Below the pieces are notes generated by a model that did not search any database, was not told where the DNA came from, and saw nothing but the letters and a program-made list of their open reading frames with translations. From an uncultured Alphaproteobacteria bacterium (lineage in GTDB: Bacteria > Pseudomonadota > Alphaproteobacteria > HIMB59), in contig CACMIW010000002.1 of the NCBI GenBank assembly GCA_902613845.1, positions 184,151 through 248,150 on the forward strand: a stretch of DNA of 64,000 nucleotides, given 5' to 3'. Position numbers and translations under genes: made by a program. Numbering within the stretch: position 1 is the first letter of the stretch; each line of letters opens with the position of its first letter. This document shows positions 1 through 9,226 of this stretch, in pieces.

Positions 1-321
1 GTTTAAACTATCATTAGTATGAATAGATTTTGCTAAATTTTCAGCAAAACTTAAAAAATCTTTATTTTTTGCTACAAAATCAGTTTCACATTTGATTTTG
101 CACACAGTTAAATTTTTATTTGAATTATTATTATAAAAAGAGACAACACCCTCATTTGTTTCTCTATCTTGTTTTTTTTGTGCTTTAAGAATTCCTTTCT
201 CTCTTAACCATTTTATTGAAGATTCGATATCATTATTATTTTCAGATAATGCTTTTTTACAGTCAACTATTCCACTTCCTGTAGTTTCTCTTAGTTTTTT
301 TATTAATTCCATACTACTCAT
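1..321 (-). CDS. tsf: Elongation factor Ts, N-terminal part (cut by window edge)
   Basis: EF-Ts is the nucleotide exchange factor that recycles EF-Tu from its GDP form. Only the first 107 residues are in the window, and the 3' end lies beyond the left edge. The N-terminal UBA-like segment is clear (LRETTGSGIVDCKKAL), followed by the TDFVAKN motif typical of EF-Ts. The ATG ending at 321 is chosen because a GAGGT lies 11 bases upstream, and it overlaps the rpsB stop by 8 bases. An ATG at 312 is the alternative. rpsB-tsf is a standard bacterial pair, so translational coupling is likely. Confidence 0.93.
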   Translation of the reverse strand, partial: MSSMELIKKLRETTGSGIVDCKKALSENNNDIESSIKWLREKGILKAQKKQDRETNEGVVSFYNNNSNKNLTVCKIKCETDFVAKNKDFLSFAENLAKSIHTNDSLN

Positions 322-1027
322 TTTTGCTAGATACCTCGTTTAAAGATTTTTCTTCTTTTGTATTTAAAACTTTTTTAAAGTTATCAAGAATAAATTGAAC
401 TGATTTAACTCCATCATCATTTGCTGGAATTGGATAATCAATGATATCTGGATCACAATTAGTATCAACAATACCAATAATAGGAATACCTAATTTTTTT
501 GCCTCAAGCACAGCAATGTGCTCTCGATTTGTATCAATTATGAATATTATATCTGGTATAGTTTTCATTTCAATAATACCTCCAAGAGTTTTATCTAATC
601 TAATTTTCTTCTTCTCTATGTCTGATAATTCTTTTTTTGTAAAAACTGTATCTTCGGAATTTAAAATATTTTCATAATTGTTTAGTGTATTTATTGAATT
701 TTTGACAGTATTCCAATTTGTTATCATCCCACCAAGCCATCTAAAGTTTACGTAATAGTTGTTTGTCTCTTTAGCTATATTTTCAATAATTTCACTATGT
801 TGTTTTTTTGTTGAAACGAATAAAAATTTCTTTTTATTTCTTGAGGACTCATAAGCAAATTTTAAAGCATTCTCTATAAGAGGGAGTGACTTTCTTAAAT
901 CTAAAATATGAGTGCCATTTTTTTCGCCGTAGATGAATTTGTCCATTTTTGGATTCCATCTTTTTTTATTATGTCCAAAGTGAGAACCATTTTTTAATAG
1001 ATCCTCAAGAGATATTTCAATATTCAT
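314..1027 (-). CDS. rpsB: 30S ribosomal protein S2
   Basis: Small-subunit ribosomal protein S2, which joins late in 30S assembly and holds bS1. The 237 residues show family hallmarks: GSHFGHNKKRWNPKM near the N-terminus, FRWLGGMITNW in the middle, then PDIIFIIDTNREHIAVLEAKKLGIPIIG-type sequence and a PIPANDD segment. It is about the usual length. The start has a strong GGAGG at 1032-1036. tsf overlaps its end. A structured leader precedes it (separate entry), so autoregulation by S2 is likely. Confidence 0.98.
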   Translation of the reverse strand: MNIEISLEDLLKNGSHFGHNKKRWNPKMDKFIYGEKNGTHILDLRKSLPLIENALKFAYESSRNKKKFLFVSTKKQHSEIIENIAKETNNYYVNFRWLGGMITNWNTVKNSINTLNNYENILNSEDTVFTKKELSDIEKKKIRLDKTLGGIIEMKTIPDIIFIIDTNREHIAVLEAKKLGIPIIGIVDTNCDPDIIDYPIPANDDGVKSVQFILDNFKKVLNTKEEKSLNEVSSKNE

Positions 1028-1090
1028 ATTGCCTCCGGTTGAGCTCTAGTTAATAGAATGGAAACCCTAAGGCACCGGATGTCTATTAAC
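1028..1090 (-). ncRNA. Structured rpsB mRNA leader with SD-sequestering pseudoknot
   Basis: On the minus strand a perfect 9-bp stem forms between 1082-1090 (GTTAATAGA in the RNA sense) and 1049-1057 (TCTATTAAC). Its loop carries TCCGGT (1074-1079), which pairs perfectly over 6 bases with ACCGGA (1034-1039). The last three bases of ACCGGA are the GGA of the GGAGG ribosome binding site of rpsB. This is an H-type pseudoknot that would block initiation. S2 autoregulation through its leader is known in bacteria, and I recall alphaproteobacterial rpsB leaders being predicted. That S2 is the ligand here is inference. Confidence 0.65.
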
Positions 1091-1135
1091 CTGTTTTTTG
1101 TGATGTTTTAAAGGATAAAAATTTATAATCAAGAG

Positions 1136-4100
1136 TTAATTCAATGAAATATTAAGTATTTTGTTATCGTATTGAACTCTTATATTCTTAAAATCAATAT
1201 CAATATCTAAATCTAGTAGTTCTTTATAGGAGATATGATTTATTTTGTTAATCAAATCATCATCCTTAATTATGAGTAGATTTTCAATATTAACATTATA
1301 AAAGTCATTTTTTAAAGCTGACTTAATTTTGGCTTTTATGTATTTTGCATGAAGTGAGACAGCATCGAAATTGTCATCAAAAAGTCTCAAATCAAAAAAA
1401 CCGCTTTCATTTATAACATTTAAAAGAATATATCTTTTACCATTTCTAGTAGTTTTATATTGTGACTTTACAACATAAAAATAAAATTCCTCCATAAATT
1501 CGATCTTAGAGTCAACTTTTTCTTTAAAAGATGATTTATTAAGATTTATAAGTATTTTTGTCTGTTTTTTTTGTGAGTATAGAAATCCATAACTTTCAAA
1601 TTCAGCTTTTATAATATCTAAAGTGTTATAATTTTTTTTTAAAAAAAATTGGCTATCAGATGAGTCATTAAATAATGTTGCTCCAGATTTTTTTTGTATA
1701 ATATTTTCTACATTTGCAAATAATTTTGAAATATTTGTATCTAGTGAATTTAAAGAATTTGACAATATAAGTTTCTCTATTTGTCTTTTGTTTAAAACCG
1801 ATCTAGATAACCTATCATTAAAATCTGAAAGTGATTTAAATTTACCATTGTTATTTCTTTCTGTTACTAATTCTTTCATAGACTCTTCACCTACTCCTTT
1901 TAGTGCGGCTAATCCATAAACAATCTTATCTTCGTGTATTATGAATTTATAGTCTGAATAATTTATATCAGGTGGTAATATTTTTAAATTCTGCACATAT
2001 ATTTCATTTAATATAACAAAAATTTTGTCTGTATTATTCAATGAATTATTGAGCAATTCACAATAAAATTCTAATGGAAAATGTGCTTTGAGATATGCTG
2101 TATAATAAGTGATAAAAGCATATGCAGCCGCATGACTTTTATTAAATCCATATTCAGCAAATTTTTCAATCAACGAAAATAGTTTTTCAGCATCCTTAGA
2201 CCTAACTTTTTTATTCACAGCACCTTTAATAAAATTATCTTTTTGACTCATTAATTCTGATTTGATCTTTTTTCCAATAGCTCTTCTTAATAAATCTGCC
2301 TGACCCAAAGTATATCCTGATATTACTTGTGCTATTTTCATAATTTGTTCTTGATAGACAATAATTCCATAAGTTTCTTTCAAAATTGGTTCAAGTAAAG
2401 GATGATCATACTTTATTTCTTCCTCGCCTTTTTTTCTTTTAATAAAACTATCAATAAATTGCATTGGACCAGGTCTATTCAAGGCTAAAACTGCTATTAC
2501 CTCCTCTAAACTTGTTGGTTTAAGTTTGATCAAAGTGTCAACCATCGCAGCGCTTTCAACTTGAAACACTCCACATGTATAGCCATCACTTAATAATTTA
2601 AAAGTTTTTTCATCGTTGAAAGGTATCTCGGCAAGGTCTATAGATATTTGACTCTGAGATTTTATTAATTTAAGAGTTTCATCAATGATTGTAAGGTTAG
2701 CTAATCCAAGAAAATCAAATTTTAATAAACCTGCCTTTTCACAATCTTTCATGTTATATTGCGTAGCCATAATTTCTGAGTCATCGTCTTTAAATAAAGG
2801 GATGTTTCCATAAAGTTTATCAGAGGAAATAATTATTCCAGCCGCATGTGTAGATACATTTCGTAGTGCACCCTCCATTGACTCTGCTTTGTCCATCATT
2901 GGAGAGTCAGCTAAATCTCCTAATTGATCGTTATGATTTGTTTTTAACTCACTAATACTTAATGGATGAACTGGGTTATAGGGTATTTTATTTACCATTC
3001 TCTCTACTTCAGAATATGGAACGCCCTCTACTCTACCTATATCTTTTAATATTCCTCTCGAAATCATCGATCCAAAAGTTATTATTTGTGCAACATTTTG
3101 GTAACCATATTTTTTTTGCACGTACTCGATTACTTCATCTCTCCTAGTTTTACAAAAGTCTATATCAAAGTCTGGCATTGAAACTCTATCTGGATTTAAA
3201 AATCTTTCAAAAAGTAATCCGTATTGAATTGGATCAACATCTGTAATTAATAATGACCATGCAACAATAGAACCAGCACCCGATCCTCTTCCAGGACCAA
3301 CCGGTATTAAGTTTGATTTAGCCCATCTTATAAAATCACTTACTATTAAAAAATATCCAGAGAATTTCATAGATATTATGACATTTAATTCATATTCTAA
3401 ACGATCTCTGTAAATTTTTGATTGACTATTAAATTCCTCAATTGTTTTATTTGAAATAATTTTTTTTAATCTTAGATCTAGTCCACTTCTAGATTGTTTA
3501 ATGATTTCTTTATCTTCATCGGAGTCAAAATCTGATTTAAAATTAGGTAATGTTATAGGTTTCTCCTCAATTAAAAAATTGATTTTATTTGCTATTAAAT
3601 TCGAATTTTGGATTAGTGATTTAAAATTATTATTTTGTTTATAATTCTTTGCTAAAAAATAATTATTGTTTAAATTAAACGAGCTATTTTGTATATATTC
3701 ACCATTTTTTAAACAATGAAGTATTTTAATAGCATCAAAATCTTTTTCTTGCTTGTAAAAACTAAAGGAAGATAGAAATAAATTAATATTAGTTTTTTGA
3801 GATATTTCATTTAAAACTTTATTGTCTAAATTTTCATCAAATTCAAAGAAAATATCATTTTTAAAAAAATTTTTTAATGTAGTGATTTCATTTAAAATAA
3901 CTTTTAAGTTATTTATATTTATATTTAATTCTTGGAAATAACTAAATAAACCGCCTAAGATTAAAATATTACCATTAGAATAGTTAGTTATATTATTAAG
4001 AGATAATTGAAATTCATTTTCAGTATTTATTTTTGTCGATAATATATTAAGATTTTTAAAACCAATATCATTTTTAGACAAAAGGGTAATTCGTGATTTG

Positions 4101-4321
4101 TGTTTTAATTTCGAGATAAAATCAACATCTAATCCTATAATTGGTTGAATACCTTTACTTTTACATTTAATTGAAAATTCAAGGGCACCTGACAACAATT
4201 TGTAGTCAGTTAATGCCATTGCAGGTAATTTTTCCTTATCAGCAAAATTTACAAGGTCTTCTATTTTAACATTAGACTCACAAATAGAATAATTAGAGTA
4301 GTTTCTTAGGGGTATTAGCAT
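1136..4321 (-). CDS. dnaE: DNA polymerase III alpha subunit
   Basis: Replicative polymerase catalytic subunit (C-family), 1061 residues against about 1160 in E. coli. The catalytic aspartates sit in PDFDIDF at residues 383-389, preceded by GPGRGSGAGS. Further family motifs are FGSMISRGILKDIGRV, HAAGIIIS, NRPGPMQFI, YGIIVYQEQIM and FNKSHAAAYAFITYYTAYLKAHFP. The N-terminal PHP domain is degenerate: the usual HxH start is PLRNYSNYS, so metal-dependent activity there is unlikely. The C-terminal OB-fold and tail region is poorly conserved and short. Its start overlaps the lolD stop by 7 bases, placing it in the proS-lolC/E-lolD run. Confidence 0.97.
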   Translation of the reverse strand: MLIPLRNYSNYSICESNVKIEDLVNFADKEKLPAMALTDYKLLSGALEFSIKCKSKGIQPIIGLDVDFISKLKHKSRITLLSKNDIGFKNLNILSTKINTENEFQLSLNNITNYSNGNILILGGLFSYFQELNININNLKVILNEITTLKNFFKNDIFFEFDENLDNKVLNEISQKTNINLFLSSFSFYKQEKDFDAIKILHCLKNGEYIQNSSFNLNNNYFLAKNYKQNNNFKSLIQNSNLIANKINFLIEEKPITLPNFKSDFDSDEDKEIIKQSRSGLDLRLKKIISNKTIEEFNSQSKIYRDRLEYELNVIISMKFSGYFLIVSDFIRWAKSNLIPVGPGRGSGAGSIVAWSLLITDVDPIQYGLLFERFLNPDRVSMPDFDIDFCKTRRDEVIEYVQKKYGYQNVAQIITFGSMISRGILKDIGRVEGVPYSEVERMVNKIPYNPVHPLSISELKTNHNDQLGDLADSPMMDKAESMEGALRNVSTHAAGIIISSDKLYGNIPLFKDDDSEIMATQYNMKDCEKAGLLKFDFLGLANLTIIDETLKLIKSQSQISIDLAEIPFNDEKTFKLLSDGYTCGVFQVESAAMVDTLIKLKPTSLEEVIAVLALNRPGPMQFIDSFIKRKKGEEEIKYDHPLLEPILKETYGIIVYQEQIMKIAQVISGYTLGQADLLRRAIGKKIKSELMSQKDNFIKGAVNKKVRSKDAEKLFSLIEKFAEYGFNKSHAAAYAFITYYTAYLKAHFPLEFYCELLNNSLNNTDKIFVILNEIYVQNLKILPPDINYSDYKFIIHEDKIVYGLAALKGVGEESMKELVTERNNNGKFKSLSDFNDRLSRSVLNKRQIEKLILSNSLNSLDTNISKLFANVENIIQKKSGATLFNDSSDSQFFLKKNYNTLDIIKAEFESYGFLYSQKKQTKILINLNKSSFKEKVDSKIEFMEEFYFYVVKSQYKTTRNGKRYILLNVINESGFFDLRLFDDNFDAVSLHAKYIKAKIKSALKNDFYNVNIENLLIIKDDDLINKINHISYKELLDLDIDIDFKNIRVQYDNKILNISLN

Positions 4322-4950
4322 TCTTTTATTGATTTATCTTCAATTGTATAAGACTTATCAAAAAGTGGACGAAATGAAATATCATGACTGGCTATTATTG
4401 TTGATAAATTGAATTTTTTAGAACTATTTAATATTAGATCAATTACCAACTTTGCATTTTCTTTATCTAAATAGCTTGTTGGTTCATCAGCTATTAAAAG
4501 TTTAGGACTATTTACTAGTGATCTTGCAACACAAACTCTCTGTTTTTGTCCATTTGATAACTGATTGGGGTATTTAAATTTAAATTGGCTCAAATTTAAA
4601 TGTGATAAGGTTTTTTCAATTTTTCTTGTATCGTTACTTTTTAATTTAATATTATCGAAAATGTTCAATTCAGATATTAGATAGTGGTCCTGAAATATAA
4701 TACCAATGTCATCTTTAAGTAAGTCAAAATGGTTTTTAACTAATTTTCCATCAAAGTAAATATCACCAGAGTCTGAGTTGTCTAATCCTGATATTAAGTT
4801 TAATAAAGTCGACTTACCACAGCCTGATGGACCAAATAAAAAGATATTTTGATTATAATTTACTAATAAATTTAATTTATTGATTACTTGAAAATTTCCA
4901 ACCTTAGATATGTATGATTTAGAAATATTTTTTAATTCTAGTAAACTCAT
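4315..4950 (-). CDS. lolD: Lipoprotein-releasing ABC transporter ATPase LolD
   Basis: ATPase that drives release of outer-membrane lipoproteins from the inner membrane to LolA. The 211 residues contain Walker A GPSGCGKST at 40-48, a signature LSNGQKQR (LSGGQ variant), Walker B LLIADEPT, and the switch histidine in IIASHD. It is directly downstream of the LolC/E-type permease gene with a 4-base overlap, which supports LolD over other short ATPases of the MacB/FtsE group. dnaE overlaps its end. Confidence 0.92.
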   Translation of the reverse strand: MSLLELKNISKSYISKVGNFQVINKLNLLVNYNQNIFLFGPSGCGKSTLLNLISGLDNSDSGDIYFDGKLVKNHFDLLKDDIGIIFQDHYLISELNIFDNIKLKSNDTRKIEKTLSHLNLSQFKFKYPNQLSNGQKQRVCVARSLVNSPKLLIADEPTSYLDKENAKLVIDLILNSSKKFNLSTIIASHDISFRPLFDKSYTIEDKSIKEC

Positions 4951-6134
4951 CTTAAAATTAAATTTGGTTTAATTCTAAATATTCTCAATATCGGAATGTA
5001 AGAAGCGATTAAACTTGAAAAAAGAGAAATACTTACAATAAACAATATATCGTTTAATTTAATACTATAGGGCATTGATGCTAAATATCTTATTTCATTA
5101 TTCCAGAGTTCAAAATTTAACAAATATGATAAAAAGTTTTCAACTGAGTCAATATTAATTGATAGCAACAAACCTAAACAAGTTCCAATAACAATAGAGA
5201 AAAATGATATTAAGAAAGAATTTAAAAAAAATAAAAAACAAATTTTTGATTGCTTGATACCCAATGCTTTTAACAAAACAATATCTTTATATTTTTCTTT
5301 AATAAAAAATATTTGATTTGAAATTATTGTGAAGGATGAAATTACAATAATAAAAAAAAGAATAATAAACATAACATTTTTTTCAGTAGATAATGCTTGA
5401 GCTAAAGTTTGATTTTGATCCTCCCATGTTGAATAATTTAGGCCATCTAAATCACTATAATCAAAGTCTTTATTATTCAAATAAACATCTATAACTTTAT
5501 TGTTTACGTTATTTTTAAATTGATCGATATTGCTAAAAATAAAATATTTATCAAAGTCATATACTCCTGTATTAAATATTCCTTTGATGGTTAATTGTCT
5601 TGAATTTAAAACAGGGCCCAAAATTGTCATAGAATTTCCAGGAATATTTATTTGGAAAGGCATCCCAACTTTTAAATTTAAAGATCTTGCTAGTTCAACT
5701 CCAATGAAAACCCAATTGTCGATATTTTTTTCAATTTCAAATATATTTTGATTAATTTTAGGTATTTTATAAATATCATCTTTATTAAGAGATTTCATTA
5801 ACAAACCCTCTATACCATTTTCATTACTTGTTATTACTCGTCTTTGAATATTTTCAACAAAAGATATTGAGGGATTTTTTTTTTGAATTTTTTTTATATT
5901 ATCCTTGTTGACATCATAAATAGTAATATCTCCATTGACACCACTTAAAGAATCAACTAGTTGTTCTCTAAAACCATTCATTACAGACATTACAGTAATT
6001 AAAATTGAAATGCCTAAAATTAATGCTAGTGATGATAAAATTGTTGATACTGAAAATGCTTTATCTTTTTTAAAATTAAATATGTAGGAGAAAGATAATT
6101 TATGGAGTGTATTGTTCAAATTCAAAATTCTCAA
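4947..6134 (-). CDS. lolC: Lipoprotein-releasing system permease (LolC/LolE family)
   Basis: Inner-membrane partner of LolD. The 395 residues have one N-terminal membrane helix (about 25-48) running into the family motif VMSVMNGFREQL, a large periplasmic domain, then three C-terminal helices, the MacB/FtsX layout. Only one permease gene is present, as in many alphaproteobacteria where one protein does both jobs. No ATG precedes the first helix. The 6134 start is TTG, with other in-frame TTGs at 6125 and 6119, and no strong ribosome binding site decides between them. It overlaps proS by 35 bases at most. Confidence 0.88.
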   Translation of the reverse strand: MRILNLNNTLHKLSFSYIFNFKKDKAFSVSTILSSLALILGISILITVMSVMNGFREQLVDSLSGVNGDITIYDVNKDNIKKIQKKNPSISFVENIQRRVITSNENGIEGLLMKSLNKDDIYKIPKINQNIFEIEKNIDNWVFIGVELARSLNLKVGMPFQINIPGNSMTILGPVLNSRQLTIKGIFNTGVYDFDKYFIFSNIDQFKNNVNNKVIDVYLNNKDFDYSDLDGLNYSTWEDQNQTLAQALSTEKNVMFIILFFIIVISSFTIISNQIFFIKEKYKDIVLLKALGIKQSKICFLFFLNSFLISFFSIVIGTCLGLLLSINIDSVENFLSYLLNFELWNNEIRYLASMPYSIKLNDILFIVSISLFSSLIASYIPILRIFRIKPNLILR

Positions 6135-7374
6135 TTTCTTGTTTACTTAAGAATATCTTATCACTGTTAGATCTACTAATCAGTTCAATTTGACCTTTTT
6201 CTTTAAAATTATTCCCAATAATCATTGTCCAAGGTATTCCAATCAATTCGGAGTCTTTGATTTTTCTTCCTATACTTAAATCTCTATCGTCTAAACTAAC
6301 TTTATCATATTTAGTGATAAGCAGATTATAAATACTCTCCACATCTGCAATATAGTCAGAGTTTGGTTGCATTATGATATTTATCTTAAAAGGTGAAACA
6401 TTAATAGGCCATATTATACCTTTGTCATCGTGGAATGCCTCTATTATTGCTGCTGTTAGTCTGGAGACACCTATTCCATACGATCCCATATATGGTGTTA
6501 TTCTTTTTCCATCTTGATTTAACACGAAACATTCTAATGGCTTTGTATATTTTGTGCCAAAATTAAATATGTGGCCTACTTCAATTCCTCTTCCAATTAT
6601 CACATCAGATTTTGATTTATCGATCATTTCGTCAGATGCAGAATACATTGCTGTAATTTCTTCGTAACTTTTTTCGAACAAATTGGGGTCAACTAATTTC
6701 GAGTCGTAAGCAAGTTCACTTTCACCAGTATTAGCTAATATTTGAAACTCATGAGACAAATCTCCACCAATAGCACCCGTGGCAGCTTTTACAGGAATCG
6801 GTTGTAAACCTAGATCTAAAAAAGTTTTTAAATAACTTCTAAAAAATTTTTTATATGTTTCAAAAGCTGCTTCTTCGGTTAAATCAAAACTATAGGCATC
6901 TTTCATTAAAAATTCTCTGCCTCGCATTACGCCAAAACGAGGTCTAATTTCATCTCTAAATTTCCATTGAATATGGTACAGATATTTAGGAAGACCTTTA
7001 TAAGAATTAACATAGTCTGAAAATAAATCTGTAATGACCTCTTCATTCGTTGGTCCATATAATAAATCATTATCATGTCTGTCAGTAATTCTTAACATCT
7101 CTTTTCCATAGTCTGCATATCGGCCACTTTTTTTCCATAATTCTGAAGATTGAATTGTAGACATTAACATTTCATTACAGCCTATTTCGTCTTGATTAGT
7201 TCGAATTATATTTTCAATATTTTTTAGGACTTTAAATCCTAATGGTAACCATGTGTATATTCCCGAAGTGTGTTGTCTAATCATTGATGAACGCAACATT
7301 AATTGATGGGAAATAATTTTAGCTTCTTTTGGTGATTCTTTTAATGAGTTAAATAAAAGGTTAGAAAGTTTCAT
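6100..7374 (-). CDS. proS: Prolyl-tRNA synthetase, short form
   Basis: Charges tRNA-Pro with proline in the cytoplasm. The 424 residues are the short alphaproteobacterial type, which lacks the roughly 180-residue editing insertion of E. coli ProS. Class II motifs are visible: motif 1 around RQHTSGIYTWLPLGFKVL, the catalytic core GPTNEEVITDLF, motif 2 FRDEIRPRFGVMRGREFLMKDAYSF, motif 3 GSYGIGVSRL, and the C-terminal anticodon-binding domain ending with DRDLSIGRKIKDSELIGIP. It sits between the DUF1467 and lolC/E genes, with a 4-base overlap of the former. Confidence 0.97.
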   Translation of the reverse strand: MKLSNLLFNSLKESPKEAKIISHQLMLRSSMIRQHTSGIYTWLPLGFKVLKNIENIIRTNQDEIGCNEMLMSTIQSSELWKKSGRYADYGKEMLRITDRHDNDLLYGPTNEEVITDLFSDYVNSYKGLPKYLYHIQWKFRDEIRPRFGVMRGREFLMKDAYSFDLTEEAAFETYKKFFRSYLKTFLDLGLQPIPVKAATGAIGGDLSHEFQILANTGESELAYDSKLVDPNLFEKSYEEITAMYSASDEMIDKSKSDVIIGRGIEVGHIFNFGTKYTKPLECFVLNQDGKRITPYMGSYGIGVSRLTAAIIEAFHDDKGIIWPINVSPFKINIIMQPNSDYIADVESIYNLLITKYDKVSLDDRDLSIGRKIKDSELIGIPWTMIIGNNFKEKGQIELISRSNSDKIFLSKQEIENFEFEQYTP

Positions 7375-7571
7375 TTAAAGTATTCGAATATATTATTCTC
7401 ATATTTTATTATAAAAAAAGATACGATCATTGATAGGGCAAATGATACTAAAAATTTTATTCCTAAATATGACTTTCTTGGCATACCCTCCTCAAAATCT
7501 GATCTTTTAATAGGTAATATTGTCATAAAAATAACCCACCAAATAATAAATAGTAAGAATAAAAACTTCAT
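7371..7571 (-). CDS. DUF1467 family small membrane protein
   Basis: A 66-residue protein with two membrane helices (about 3-20 and 43-60) joined by a short polar stretch (KRSDFEEGMPRKSY). This pattern, and the place between the RNase J gene and proS, match DUF1467, a family common in alphaproteobacteria and without known function. It overlaps both neighbours by 4 bases, so it must be translated with them. Confidence 0.85.
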   Translation of the reverse strand: MKFLFLLFIIWWVIFMTILPIKRSDFEEGMPRKSYLGIKFLVSFALSMIVSFFIIKYENNIFEYFK

Positions 7572-9226
7572 ATCAAGGATATGTGTATTAACAATTCAGG
7601 CTTTAATGAAAAATTTCTATTAAAGGTTTTTCTTGAAACTTCCTCTACTAACACGTTTAGTGAATTTTCATCTATCTCTTCCTTAATAAACAATATTTTA
7701 TTAAGTAAGATATCTTTAATTTCATCTTGAATTATTTCTTTATTGTAAGAAAAGGGGAAACCCTTATCAGATATTTGAAATTTAATAATATCAAATTGTT
7801 TGTTTAGAATTAAATTAATACTAACAACACCATTATGAAGAATTTTTCCCCTTTCATTTATAAAACTATCCTCTTCAATAATTAGGTTTTGAACAACAGG
7901 TAGTTTTTTTATAACAAATTGATCAATTAACTTATGATTTTTATTTACTAAATCTAATTGGCATAAATCTCCGCTTAAAAAAAGATTAGTTTTTTCAATT
8001 TTTAAGCTTTTAGCTATTTCTAAATGTTTTTTTAAATGAAGATATTCTCCGTGCATAGGAATTAAAGACATAGGTTGAATGAAAGAGTAAAATTCTTTTA
8101 TTTCATTTTTTCCTGGATGTCCTGAAACATGAACAAATTCCTCTTCATCAGATATAATATTTAAGCCTAAGTAACTAAAAGAATTTTTTAAATAAGAAAT
8201 TGATTTTTCGTTTCCAGGAATTTCTTTTGATGAAAAAATTATATTATCTTTTGCACTTAATTTAATTTGATTATGTGTATTACTCGCAATCTTCCAAAGA
8301 GCAGAGTTTTTTTCACCTTGGCTACCTGTGCAAATTAAAAGAACTTTATCTTTATTATAATCCTGAAATTTTTTTTCATTAAGTATTTCAAAATTTTTAA
8401 TTAACTTTTCTTCTATTGCAGTATTAATAGCTCTTTTTATACTTCTTCCTACAACAAATATTTTTTTATCATGTTTAATCGCATTTGAAATAATGGTTTT
8501 AAGTCTTGCAATATTTGAGGAAAAACAAGTAACTATAATTCTACCTTTAAGTTTATTAAATAAATTATCAAACGATGGATCTAACTCTGACTCTGAGCGT
8601 GATATCTCGTTTACACCGGCGTTGGTTGAGTCACCTATAAGTAAGTCAATATTTTCATCTTTTAATAACTGATAATTTTTGTAATCGAAGGGTGAACCAG
8701 TAACTGGATTTTTATCTATTTTCCAATCACCTGTATGATAAATATTTCCTTCCAATGTTTTAAAAAATATACCAGTGGGATCGGGTATAGAGTGAGTTGT
8801 TGGAATTAATTGAAATGAAAAATTCTCAAACTCTACTTCTTGAAAGTCCTCAACTATTACAAATTTTTTTTCAAAATCATTTATTTTATTAAACTTATGT
8901 TTTATATAGGAAAAGGTAAATTGATTGCAATAGATTGGAAAATCAATCTTATCAAAGTAATACTCTAGTCCTCCAACATGATCTTCATGCGCGTGAGTTA
9001 GTATCATTGCTTTAGGTTTAATGGATGTATTCAAAAAAATATACGGATCAGGAATAGTTATATCTACACCAGGGAGGCTATCATCTGCAAATGAAATACC
9101 ACCATCAACTATTATTTGTTCTCCTTTAAAAGAGTATAAATAGTTATTACCCCCTATTTCACCTATTCCTCCAATGGGCAAAAAATAATTATTTTTTTTA
9201 TTATTTAATAATTCTAAGTTTTTCAT
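7568..9226 (-). CDS. rnj: Ribonuclease J
   Basis: Metallo-beta-lactamase/beta-CASP nuclease acting as 5'-3' exonuclease and endonuclease in RNA decay and processing. The 552 residues begin with the family segment LPIGGIGEIGGNN and carry the zinc motif HAHEDH at 78-83. Then follow a later metal histidine in PTTHSIPDP, the GDSTNA segment, the beta-CASP region and HVSGHPGKNEI. Alphaproteobacteria often use RNase J beside RNase E. The gene overlaps coaX by 26 bases and DUF1467 by 4. Confidence 0.96.
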   Translation of the reverse strand: MKNLELLNNKKNNYFLPIGGIGEIGGNNYLYSFKGEQIIVDGGISFADDSLPGVDITIPDPYIFLNTSIKPKAMILTHAHEDHVGGLEYYFDKIDFPIYCNQFTFSYIKHKFNKINDFEKKFVIVEDFQEVEFENFSFQLIPTTHSIPDPTGIFFKTLEGNIYHTGDWKIDKNPVTGSPFDYKNYQLLKDENIDLLIGDSTNAGVNEISRSESELDPSFDNLFNKLKGRIIVTCFSSNIARLKTIISNAIKHDKKIFVVGRSIKRAINTAIEEKLIKNFEILNEKKFQDYNKDKVLLICTGSQGEKNSALWKIASNTHNQIKLSAKDNIIFSSKEIPGNEKSISYLKNSFSYLGLNIISDEEEFVHVSGHPGKNEIKEFYSFIQPMSLIPMHGEYLHLKKHLEIAKSLKIEKTNLFLSGDLCQLDLVNKNHKLIDQFVIKKLPVVQNLIIEEDSFINERGKILHNGVVSINLILNKQFDIIKFQISDKGFPFSYNKEIIQDEIKDILLNKILFIKEEIDENSLNVLVEEVSRKTFNRNFSLKPELLIHISLI

